Origin: Aurantiochytrium sp. KH105
Lineage: Eukaryota > Sar > Bigyra > Thraustochytrida > Thraustochytriidae
Direction: 5' to 3'
Length of the DNA stretch: 64,000 nucleotides
NCBI GenBank assembly: GCA_003116975.1
Contig: BGKB01000005.1
Span: 129,880 to 193,879 of the forward strand
In this document: piece after piece, positions 10,401 to 17,652 of the stretch
Layout: each line of letters starts with the position of its first letter
Position numbering within the stretch: the stretch's first letter is position 1
Translations under genes and position numbers: made by a program
Notes under the pieces: model-generated
Database searches by the model: none
What the model was told of the DNA's origin: nothing
The model's input: only the letters and a program-made list of their open reading frames with translations

Positions 10401-10806
10401 GGATCAGGTTGGTTGTGGTTTCACGCAACCTGGAGGATTGCGTCGCGGATCACTCTGGCTCACCTTTTGTGTGATCATGAGCCAGAGTATTCTCATCTTT
10501 ATTGTCTTTGGCATGCACAAGCGCAACTACCAGCTGTGGGCCGCCAAGCTCGGTCTCCGCGACGAGCTCGCGCGGGCGACGGTCGACACCACGGACCACA
10601 GTTTTTCCAAGGGCTCAAAGTCCAAGGAAACCAACACCAGGCAGATGGCCTCCTTTCAAATGACGCCTTCCTCGTTTGGCTCGCGCAACAACTCTTCCTT
10701 TTACTCGGTCGCTGCACCAAACGCAATGCCACCATCACCACCTGCCACGCCACCACCGGGTATGGGCGGCCCCCAGGCGCCTACGCCGTACGACTTCCGT
10801 ATTTGA
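7426..10806 (+). CDS. Frizzled/smoothened-like seven-transmembrane receptor
   Basis: This is a 1126-residue protein. Residues 1-25 form a signal peptide ending AVAQAQ. Residues about 26-170 look like a frizzled cysteine-rich domain: spaced cysteines, a C-x6-C pair (CMAKFPKC) and the closing PCRESCE motif. The ectodomain (to about 690) has more Cys-rich segments, including a second possible CRD near 410-560, and several N-x-S/T sites. Seven hydrophobic helices run from about 698 to 1030. Just after the last helix comes RNYQLW, in the position of the KTxxxW Dishevelled-binding motif of animal Frizzleds. The tail is Ser/Thr- and Pro-rich (PPSPPATPPPG). Amoebozoan fsl proteins have the same plan. 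It is probably a plasma-membrane receptor; ligand and effector are unknown. A 77-bp duplication spans the stop codon. Confidence 0.8.
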   Translation: MAATSGARRLAALVATAVVLAVAQAQECRTYEDFVDGSLGLCAGVVDYRYFAANASMTQTEMELDAFASLTGGDSTLALLLKLLPTSCGSALKQTVCMAKFPKCQTVPAFFLDTDAEVATDYASSYPITEGDCDTASLFWDESTSVCGVALPVFPCRESCEKLSLVSPNEPSSVFGVTVAGDCPLVSGMFYPSMLSAMSGGSEDSAVLLEYSAMLAQCGGSFNATCLQTPYTLNALKALNLSPSCEATVMVSATLTLDIFPEDEQSGLAAVIDAQISKAEAANGANDCAPNGSGSTLSCADVAAVYGCTTPASDAAELEKTFDVLPESSVCAKVVGYESTTAPGYDDNQDLTLIHSLASRDQLMQLAAGATEAEASACLSSGKTDTYPRAFYVPTTVGMGPLSSRMESTASEPDLGTWDAESCPVEWEGTPKFANYPASSPLCTYAGYSAYNSRDCLLLRINYSVGIFPKWASVRCQAAFREYACGQGLMKPQYKSLCLVPDEFGGCDVTDLASARANNQIPLTYALPRFVSRDVCIRYATECASILPSLPAAAQPVCDGVLNETACPNGEDSFWGCLNSFNGLESFPESTQTFANPASLGSLGDYVAMINDPTSVSLDAGAFNGAVINPLPSMQSDVSEPTISKALYKDSMTDAELAELQGEFCECPSPLVVPDSPTADTINSASCCALPCLGTMLTRDDMQTFGTVQFVLSCMGVLMSAFMIATWAIFQEKSKQYMTFWLSICSFNISVAMLAMVSTKDFNPTDNLCLDNSRPNTLKNSGFTLAVFQALWLVFFATALCAWWLCQAFDLYRKLVWGARSTDANRRQYHAFAWSVPIISTSVIAGLRELGFQPPTPWALITEESGTIVEWVGFYMFIACCFVAGSIMMGRVIYTIMRHVNQSSHLNQGTTASARRAKRLAMYRTPMLFVLLFIFVWLNIFFFRFTNFFMEDTYTEQASAWVTCLLTNFANGITDPATNPAADISMLIDAPGDQVGCGFTQPGGLRRGSLWLTFCVIMSQSILIFIVFGMHKRNYQLWAAKLGLRDELARATVDTTDHSFSKGSKSKETNTRQMASFQMTPSSFGSRNNSSFYSVAAPNAMPPSPPATPPPGMGGPQAPTPYDFRI

Positions 10807-10957
10807 GCGAATCAAGGTTTTCTCATTCATTCCTTCATCCATTCATTATGTGTTTTCTTCTTCTTCTTCTTCTTCTTCTTTGAGCGAACCAAGGTTTACT
10901 CATTCATTCCTTTATTCCTTCATCCATTCATTATGTGTTATCTTCTTCTTCTCCTTC
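10804..10957 (+). repeat. 77-bp direct duplication spanning the stop codon
   Basis: The segment beginning TGAGCGAATCAAGG at 10804 recurs as TGAGCGAACCAAGG at 10881, offset 77 bp. Both copies continue through CTCATTCATTCC and CATCCATTCATTATGTGT, then a TTC run. The first copy begins at the receptor's stop codon, so the duplication is confined to the 3' UTR. The second copy carries small insertions. Confidence 0.85.
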
Positions 10958-11224
10958 TTCTTCTCCTTCTTCTTCCTTCTTCTTCTTTCACTCCGTTCCA
11001 CAACTCTACTCGTAGACCCGTTCATCTTGTCTGGCCGAATTTTTTTTGTGGGTCTTGATCAGTCTTGACCGATCTTGACTGTTCGCGAGGGGAGCTTTTT
11101 GATGAGTCCGTGAAGTGAACTCACTCTCCAAGGACAAAGACGAAGCGCGTACGGAGCTGCAGGCGCGTACGGAGCTGCAGGCGCGTACGGAGCTGCAGGC
11201 GCGCACGGCAGCGACGCTGCAAGG
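10807..11224. other. Spacer between receptor and sulfotransferase genes
   Basis: These 418 bp contain the 77-bp duplication, pyrimidine (TTC)n runs to about 10990, a unique stretch, and an 18-bp tandem repeat ending just before the sulfotransferase ATG. No gene is seen. Confidence 0.7.
11145..11216 (+). repeat. 18-bp tandem repeat in the sulfotransferase 5' leader
   Basis: The unit GCGCGTACGGAGCTGCAG occurs three times exactly (11145, 11163, 11181). A degraded fourth copy follows, ending about 9 bp before the ATG at 11225. Confidence 0.9.
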
Positions 11225-12886
11225 ATGACGTTTCCCAGGCGCGCAGCGCAAACAACAAGCGTTGTGGCAGCTCTGGTGGCGGTGTTTGCGATGTTCGCAG
11301 CAGGCGCGACGGTTGCCAACAAAGTATCAAGTCAGGACCTTGGGCCGGACCCACCTGCCGCGGCGTTGTGTGCCGCGCTAGAGGTGCGCCTCGAGGTGCA
11401 TGAGTTGCACGACGGCATCTCCAGAGATGAAGTAAGGCTGGCGGAGCGATGCGCAAATGCGGCGACGGACAACGCCAAAGCCTGGGCGACGCTGGGCAGG
11501 GCCCGTTCTCAGTACGGGCTCACAGACCGCGAGGGAAAACCAACGCAAGCCATGGAAGCTTTTAAGATTGCGTACATGCTAGACCCAACGCATTTCCTCG
11601 AGGAGTACACGCAGTCTCTAGCTGCATGCGCCGCATACAAACGCATTTTCGAAATCTTGAACTCGCGCGTCACAGCGAACGTCGTTGCAAAAGACACGAG
11701 TCAAGTTAGGCTTTCGGCGCGTATCATCCTTCGCTGGGCAGAAGCAGCAGCGCTTGCAGAGCTCGAGACGACTGAGACCATCTACGAGCGACTGTCTGCG
11801 TGGGTTCGTCAACGCGGGGAGATCGAGGTCGATGCCCCAGACGCTGAGCACGTCTCGGACGTTGAATACTTGCTCTCAGGACTGTCGAAACGCCTTTCCA
11901 GTTACGACTTGGCATGGTCGCATGCAAGTCGCGCCAATACAATCCGACGCGAACAAGCCAAGGAACGTGATGAAGCGGCGCGGCGAGACTTGTTCGCTCG
12001 CGCATATCTCCGTGGAGCCACCAACACCATGCGTCGTCTTGGATTCAGTGGTCAACCTCGTATGGCATCGTCACTTCTTCCGCCTCGCCCCCTTGGCAAA
12101 CCTCTCTTCATTGTTGGCCTCGAGCGCAGCGGCAGCACCCTCCTTGAGCAGATGCTGAGCATGCATCCAGAAATCCATGGTCTCGGCGAAACAATGTTGT
12201 TTGACACTTTGGCGGCGCCCAAAGTAGAATGTTCTAATGGCTTTGAGCTCGACATGTCATCGTGCGTGCTGGATGTCAATTCCACGATCGAAGATGCTTC
12301 ATCTCCGGCCTTGTACCTGGATGCCATTTCGGAACTTTATTTTGACCAAGCGGGGGAAGACGCTGCGCGATCGACGCGGATGCCGCGCTACCTCACGGAC
12401 AAGCTGCCTCTGAATTGGCGTCACATTCCTATGATACACGCATATTACCCGGACGTGAAAATTCTCGTCATGCGCCGTGACCCAAGGGATGTCCTCGTAT
12501 CACAATTCATGGCGTCCTTTCATGGCATTTACGGTTACTATGCCCTGCATGAGGATTGGTGTGCGCAGCGCATCGGAAGTTTTGCTCACACGATGGATCT
12601 CTGGTCCTCGCTGGGCCACCATTGGCTCGACGTCTCGTACGAAGACCTCGTACGCGATCCGCGTCGGGTCCTCGGCAATGTGCTCACGTACCTCGAACTG
12701 GAGTGGAACGAGGACGTTCTGCGACACGAGACCTCGACGCGTACCCCGCAAACCCTCAGCCGCGCGCAAGTCTCGCAAGCACTGTACAGCAACTCGACCG
12801 GTCGCTGGCGCAGGTACGCGCGCCATCTTCCGCCGCTTGACTTCGCGCCCCTCGCGGCTGAAGACGAAGCCTTTTGCAGCACCTGA
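11225..12886 (+). CDS. TPR-containing sulfotransferase
   Basis: This is a 553-residue protein. Residues about 10-32 form an uncleaved-anchor-type or signal hydrophobic segment, suggesting a Golgi type II or secretory location. Residues about 40-280 are helical and TPR-like. Residues about 292-545 form a sulfotransferase domain: the PAPS 5'-phosphosulfate loop GLERSGSTLLEQ near 297-308, and the 3'-phosphate-binding strand VMRRDPRDVLVSQF near 412-425. Enzymes of this class move sulfate from PAPS to protein tyrosines or carbohydrates; the acceptor cannot be read here. The TPR-plus-Sulfotransfer_3 layout is best known from bacteria and marine protists. The stop codon is only 13 nt before the ATG of endonuclease V on the same strand, so the two are either co-transcribed or the downstream promoter lies inside this gene. 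Confidence 0.87.
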   Translation: MTFPRRAAQTTSVVAALVAVFAMFAAGATVANKVSSQDLGPDPPAAALCAALEVRLEVHELHDGISRDEVRLAERCANAATDNAKAWATLGRARSQYGLTDREGKPTQAMEAFKIAYMLDPTHFLEEYTQSLAACAAYKRIFEILNSRVTANVVAKDTSQVRLSARIILRWAEAAALAELETTETIYERLSAWVRQRGEIEVDAPDAEHVSDVEYLLSGLSKRLSSYDLAWSHASRANTIRREQAKERDEAARRDLFARAYLRGATNTMRRLGFSGQPRMASSLLPPRPLGKPLFIVGLERSGSTLLEQMLSMHPEIHGLGETMLFDTLAAPKVECSNGFELDMSSCVLDVNSTIEDASSPALYLDAISELYFDQAGEDAARSTRMPRYLTDKLPLNWRHIPMIHAYYPDVKILVMRRDPRDVLVSQFMASFHGIYGYYALHEDWCAQRIGSFAHTMDLWSSLGHHWLDVSYEDLVRDPRRVLGNVLTYLELEWNEDVLRHETSTRTPQTLSRAQVSQALYSNSTGRWRRYARHLPPLDFAPLAAEDEAFCST

Positions 12887-12899
12887 TCGTAGAAAGAGA

Positions 12900-13817
12900 A
12901 TGTCGATGGCGGGCTCCAACACGACGAGCGCCATGGTGACAGCCACCGCACACGCCGACGGGCACGAGGGCGCCGAAGTTGCGACTGACGATCAAACGCA
13001 TGAAACAGCAAAGAACGGCGAGGAAGACGCGGAGCTGGCTGCCAAGCTCGATGGCTGGCGGCACGAGCAGCAGGCCCTGCGAGCACGACTTTCTCTCGAG
13101 GACGACAACAATGACGGAGACGCCATGGCGTCGTGGACATATTTTGGTGGCGTGGACGTGAGCTTTGTCAAGGGCACTGACCAGGCTTGCGCAAGTCTCG
13201 TGGTTCTTCGTTCCTCGAATAGCGACTCTCCAGCGCAAGAGCTCAAAGTGGTGTACGAAGACTTTGCCTTGGTGACAATGGATGAGCCGTACGTGGCAGG
13301 ATTTCTGGCATTTCGCGAGGTCAAGTTCCTCAAGGCACTTTGGCAGCGTCTTGAGGCCCGTATTGCCGAAAAACGGCCAGATGAGCAAGATTTGCGCTTG
13401 CCGGAAGTCGTATTGGTCGATGGAAATGGAATCATGCATCCCGAAGGCTTTGGGCTCGCAAGTCACTTGGGCGTGGAACTCGACGTGCGCACCGTTGGGG
13501 TCGCCAAAACATTTTTGCATGTTGACGGTATCACAAAGGATGTCATGGCGGCGCAGCTGGCAGAGACGCCTCGTGCAGCTTCGGGCTTTACTGCGACGCG
13601 TTTAGTGGGCGCCTCGAAACGTTGCTGGGGCTGCGCTGTACTGCCGCTGGCTTCCTTGTCGAAGCCCATCTTTGTTTCACAGGGCCACAGGGTCAGCCTC
13701 GAGACTGCACTTGAAGTTGTCCGGCGCTGTTCCGCGTATCGCATTCCCGAACCTGTGCGCCAGGCAGATCTTCGAAGTCGCGAATGGCTCCGCAACCACG
13801 ACGTGCAAATGTCTTGA
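12900..13817 (+). CDS. Endonuclease V
   Basis: Endonuclease V cleaves next to inosine, in DNA in bacteria and mainly in RNA in animals. The frame is open upstream into the sulfotransferase gene, but the first ATG beyond its stop is at 12900, giving 305 residues. A second in-frame ATG at 13125 (residue 76) sits right before the conserved core and is an alternative start. The core shows the family's metal ligands: the Asp of GGVDVSF, the Glu of PYVAGFLAFRE and the Asp of VLVDGNGIMHPEGFG, followed by SHLGVELDVRTVGVAKTF. The N-terminal 75 residues are acidic and Ala/Thr-rich, without known function. It converges on the Nth-type glycosylase gene, another repair enzyme, with 209 bp between stops. 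Confidence 0.92.
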   Translation: MSMAGSNTTSAMVTATAHADGHEGAEVATDDQTHETAKNGEEDAELAAKLDGWRHEQQALRARLSLEDDNNDGDAMASWTYFGGVDVSFVKGTDQACASLVVLRSSNSDSPAQELKVVYEDFALVTMDEPYVAGFLAFREVKFLKALWQRLEARIAEKRPDEQDLRLPEVVLVDGNGIMHPEGFGLASHLGVELDVRTVGVAKTFLHVDGITKDVMAAQLAETPRAASGFTATRLVGASKRCWGCAVLPLASLSKPIFVSQGHRVSLETALEVVRRCSAYRIPEPVRQADLRSREWLRNHDVQMS

Positions 13818-14026
13818 AACAATCTTCCTCTCCCTCTCTCCCTCCCTCTTTCAGGCTCCCTCGGGATCTTTGCATCACTTCTTCCCCTACTCCCCCCCCA
13901 AAAAAATTCCCGAAAATTACGAATTCCCTCTCCCTTTGCTAGGCCTATCCTCAAGAACGGAAAAGAATGAACGTGACCATGACAAACATTATTTTTTTTT
14001 GTGTTTTGTTCAGGAGCACCCTCTCT

Positions 14027-15310
14027 CTACATTGACTCCTTATCCTGCGATGATTTTTTTTCAGACTTGACCGAGCGCGAGCTTTTGTCTTTCAGCCCGA
14101 TTCGCCGGAGAAACGTAAGCGCCTCTTCTTGGCGCTCGGCACTCATCGTACTGAGATGCTCAAAAGTTTGGCTGCGTTTGGGCTGTTGAACCATTTGTCC
14201 AAGACCTACGACGAGCAAGTTGATCGTGGCCCAATGCTCTTTAGGGAGCCAGTGCTCTAGCTGTATTCTCGTCTCCTCTGGAGATCGCGATTCTGCCCAA
14301 CCTAGAACGTTGAAGATGCGGTGCATGTGCGTGTCGACACCGATGCCCTGTGTAGTGTCATTGAATGCAATGTTCAGGACGAGGTAGGCCATCTTGGGGC
14401 CGACGCCTTTAAAAGACATTATATCATCCACTTTGCGAGGGACCTTGCCGTCGTACTCGTCGCGAAGCTTCTCCGCAGCAAGCTTGATAAAGGTCGCCTT
14501 TTGATTACGAAAGCCGACATTTCGAATGAGTTTTGTCAAGGTGGCTTGGTCCGTGTTTGCTACGTTATCAACGGTAAGACCATGCTCCTTTAGCTTTTGC
14601 ATTGCGGCAAAAACGGACTGGTCTCTCGTTTGGCTCGAGAGCATGAGGGCTATAAGTGTGTGAAATGCCTTTTCTTCATCGTCAATAGCGCAAGCCTCTG
14701 CCCCCATGGCATCGACAGGAGCGGTTCTTCCCGCACGAATCTCCTTGATGAGCTCGAGTTCCGATTTCCAGGTGGCCGGGGGGCCATTGAATTTACTAAT
14801 GATTTCGGCCATTTTCGACTTGAAGAGTCTCTCGCGCCGCAAAAGAAGAGCCTGCTGCCTCTCGATGGCATGAGGGTCGGGAATGGCATGCTTGCGAAGC
14901 ACGTCTTCGGCCACCTCCACGGATGGAGCCACATTGGCGGCCGCAAGAGGTTTTTGATGCTTTCGCCGCGTTCGCGCGCCCCCGGAGGGCGTTGCTGGAT
15001 CATAGACCCTTTCTTCTTCGTCTGGCGGATCGCGAGTCGCTGCCGCGTCCTGCGTTCCGCTCACGGCCTCGCTGCTCGCCACGCTAGCGCTTCTTGGGCT
15101 CCCAGCGCTCACGCAAAGGTTGGCCGCACTAGCTTTGCGTTTGGCGCGCGTGACTGCCATGCTGTCGTTCTCGCCGAGACCAAACGATTCGAGAACGCCG
15201 CGGCGCCCGCTGCCGGTGCTTCCGCAGCTGCCGGTGCCTCCGACGCCGGCGCCGCTAAGCCGGGCCGCCGAGGTCGCCGACCGGGCCGCGCGCCGCGCGC
15301 CTCCAAGCAT
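14027..15310 (-). CDS. Endonuclease III-type DNA glycosylase/AP lyase lacking the iron-sulfur cysteines
   Basis: This is a 427-residue protein of the Nth/NTH1 family, which removes oxidised pyrimidines and nicks abasic sites. The glycosylase domain lies at about 190-410. It shows LMLSSQTRDQSV, the helix-hairpin-helix FKGVGPKMAYLV with the catalytic Lys (about 305), and GVDTHMHR with the catalytic Asp (about 324). Most family members end with four cysteines holding a [4Fe-4S] cluster; here the corresponding segment (LGQMVQQPKRSQTFEH) has none. The first 25 residues are Arg/Ala/Ser-rich without acids, like a mitochondrial leader, and residues 25-150 are low complexity with basic patches. Dual nuclear and mitochondrial targeting, as in yeast Ntg1, is plausible but inferred. 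Confidence 0.92.
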   Translation of the reverse strand: MLGGARRAARSATSAARLSGAGVGGTGSCGSTGSGRRGVLESFGLGENDSMAVTRAKRKASAANLCVSAGSPRSASVASSEAVSGTQDAAATRDPPDEEERVYDPATPSGGARTRRKHQKPLAAANVAPSVEVAEDVLRKHAIPDPHAIERQQALLLRRERLFKSKMAEIISKFNGPPATWKSELELIKEIRAGRTAPVDAMGAEACAIDDEEKAFHTLIALMLSSQTRDQSVFAAMQKLKEHGLTVDNVANTDQATLTKLIRNVGFRNQKATFIKLAAEKLRDEYDGKVPRKVDDIMSFKGVGPKMAYLVLNIAFNDTTQGIGVDTHMHRIFNVLGWAESRSPEETRIQLEHWLPKEHWATINLLVVGLGQMVQQPKRSQTFEHLSTMSAERQEEALTFLRRIGLKDKSSRSVKSEKKSSQDKESM

Positions 15311-15968
15311 GAGAATGTTGACTTTTTGGCGTGGTTAACAGTGAGTCACAGTTGATCTCACAACCAAACGACGATCCCGCGCTTTCTTTCTTTTTTCTTT
15401 CTTCGCTCTCTCGAAGGCACTCATTTGGTGGCACTTGCCATGGTGCATGTCCACCGTGTGTCGCCAATCCCAAATTGCGCGGAGCATGCTTGCATGAGCC
15501 GGACCGAATGATCGTTGAAGTCTTCTTTTCTCTCGACATGGGGTCGCTAGACGAAAGATGTGTTTTCCCCTGTGACATGTCTAGATTGCCATGTGCGCTT
15601 TGTCACTGGACCGTAAAGCCCGACGATATCTGACTACAGCCGCGCAACGCTGCAGGATGAACATCAGCATTCGCGTCCTGTACATGCGACTCGAAAGTTC
15701 CCTAGATCAGGGATCAGAGGATCTCTACGAACAGAGAATCTCTAGGTCAAGCTAGGCTTACTTTGTATTTCTCTGCCTAGCGTTCATCATCATCTCAACA
15801 CGAAGATTGACAATAATGAAGGCTAATTGCTACATGTTGCATTTCTTTACTGCGTTTTCGTACAAGCAAGCAAGCAAGTAAGCAGACTTGAACATTCGTA
15901 TCGTCCCATATTGAAGAAATCCATCCCTTCGTGTGCAAAGAAAGTTTCAACTTCGTAAATCTATTGTT
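15311..15968. other. Spacer upstream of the Nth-type gene
   Basis: These 658 bp hold no convincing gene. A short AAGC/CAAG run lies at about 15863-15887. The rest is ordinary AT-richer sequence, and the right part is the 3' flank of the small unknown gene. Confidence 0.6.
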
Positions 15969-16616
15969 CTAGTCGTCCAAAATGGTGATCGCGGGATGGT
16001 CATGCTGAATCTGTGCCGCGGCCCCCGCGAGAAGCAACCGGGCGTAACAAATATGGAACTGCTTTGCGAGTTCGAAGTAGAAAGCATCAGTGACTTCGAT
16101 ACCGCTGCCAAAGTACAGGTCGTATCCATCTGGGCGACGGGCTGTGGCAAACCACGTGAGTCCCAGAGACTTGGGGTTCCACGAAAAAAGCGACTCGCAC
16201 TCTTTGGGGCTATCGTTGCGCTCCATCAGCCTGAACATGGCTACACCATCATGATCAAAATCGTAGGTTTCCTTGTCTGCAGGGTAGTCGTCAAAGTCGC
16301 AAGCACGAATGTCTTTGACCGTAGCATCGGGAATATCAAAAGAGGTGATTCTTCGTACAAGTCCGAGGAGCATACGCTCGGGCGCAAAGACCCAACTTGA
16401 AAAAAGGGCGCGCACGAACTCGGTGTGAACAACTTCGTGCTCTACTTCGTCCATGAGCTCCTCGCTCACTCGTAGCCGGATTCTGTGCGCATCAGCGTAC
16501 ACGGAGGTCTCGCTTTTTTCTCCGTACTCTGCGCGCTTACGTTCCGTGCGCACGTAGAGCGCGCTGCGAACGGGCAGCGCCGGCATCTTTTCCACGGCCC
16601 AGACGGCTTGCCACAT
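15969..16616 (-). CDS. Unknown protein, 215 residues
   Basis: I do not recognise the family with confidence. The frame stays open upstream to about 16844, but the first ATG is at 16616. The upstream part would translate a GCTT-type repeat (QASKQASRQASK), which I take as untranslated leader. The protein is globular-looking, with charged and aromatic residues throughout and no signal peptide or membrane helix. It has an HEVVHTEFVRALF segment, a central ADKETYDFDHDGVAMF region and a C-terminal segment with spaced aromatics (DAFYFELAKQFHICYARLL). The late lipocalin/START-like arrangement faintly recalls DUF2867-type proteins, but that is only an impression. It sits between two repair genes; nothing in it indicates a repair role. 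Confidence 0.65.
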   Translation of the reverse strand: MWQAVWAVEKMPALPVRSALYVRTERKRAEYGEKSETSVYADAHRIRLRVSEELMDEVEHEVVHTEFVRALFSSWVFAPERMLLGLVRRITSFDIPDATVKDIRACDFDDYPADKETYDFDHDGVAMFRLMERNDSPKECESLFSWNPKSLGLTWFATARRPDGYDLYFGSGIEVTDAFYFELAKQFHICYARLLLAGAAAQIQHDHPAITILDD

Positions 16617-17652
16617 GGTATGGTGCGGAGAGACCTGCTTGAACGAGCGTGTGCTCCCGGCTTCTTGGCTGCTCTTCTTCACTCCTGCTGGGTCCGCTGA
16701 GGCTGACGGCGGCGGACTTACCGCCGCTTCTGCTGCTGCTGCTGCTGCTCCGCTTGTTCGCTTGCTTGCTTGTCTGCTTGCTTGCTTGCTTGCTTGCTCG
16801 CAGATACGGGTTTGCGCGTCACTCGCTCGTGGAAAAGCCAGCAAGCAAGCAGGCAGCTGCAGCTTTTATTCCAATCTCGTCCGAAAGAGGCGAAGCGCAA
16901 AGTGCGCTCCGCAATTTGCGCATCCCTTGCTTTGGCAGAAGGAACCCGTTCGTCCCAACCACATGAGGAAGGCAGAGATCCTACGGCTCGTTGCAGCAAC
17001 GTCGACCAATGCTGGACACTGTAGTACGAGTTCCCAAACGGATGGCCGGGACGGTGCTTCGTCACGGTGATCCGATCTTCCACTAGTGACGTGCGCAAAC
17101 CAGTTCCGAGAGAGCAAGGAAAGTTCGTTTGGCTATGGCCAGCGTCTGACCGAGTCGGAGGGCCTAGCCCCGGCTTGCCTGGTAGGTCGAGCAGGAATGT
17201 CTGTATTCTCACGACCACGCGCAGCGCTTGAGAATATGTTGGGAAATGGAAATGACGTGAGCAGACAGCAGCGCCACAGAAGTAGTGAAGTCAATTTGGC
17301 ACCCATGGATAGTCTATTGAAGATATGCCGCGCCAACGGATATCCAATCTCAGCAGCCACTAGTTCGTGCGATATTAAGGTAAGACTAACATCGCTCAGA
17401 GCACGAACTAGCACGGCCAAAGATTTGTGACCATCAAGCTATTCACTACATCTTCGTGGGAGAAACATCGACCATCATCACCAGACAAATTCGTCTCAGC
17501 AGAACCGAAACTCCTTAGACATTCCTAGCGTACTTTGGCATACCAGCAATCATCTGAACCCATATATTTTATAAGAATAATAATGGCCATAGCTCAAGAT
17601 CACATCATAATTCGTTGTCTCTTTTACATTTTTCACGCGTAGGGGGACGGGC
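16617..17652. other. Spacer between the unknown gene and PARP1
   Basis: These 1.0 kb contain a (TTGC)n tract at 16753-16799 close to the unknown gene and otherwise unremarkable sequence. Short open frames here have no recognisable content. The right end is the PARP1 3' flank. Confidence 0.6.
16753..16799 (-). repeat. GCAA/AAGC tetranucleotide tract in a 5' leader
   Basis: On the + strand it reads as TTGC repeats with one TCTGC interruption. On the sense strand of the unknown gene it is a GCAA tract about 137 nt upstream of its ATG. Confidence 0.85.

Noticed and set aside
11099-11125. Hammerhead-ribozyme-like GATGAGTCCGTGA
   Set aside because: The box resembles the CTGATGA-stem II core, but the CTGATGA is TTGATGA, there is no following GAAA, and no closing stems I or III.
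16617-16844. N-terminal extension of the unknown gene
   Set aside because: It starts only from a TTG codon and translates the GCTT microsatellite; the first ATG is at 16616.
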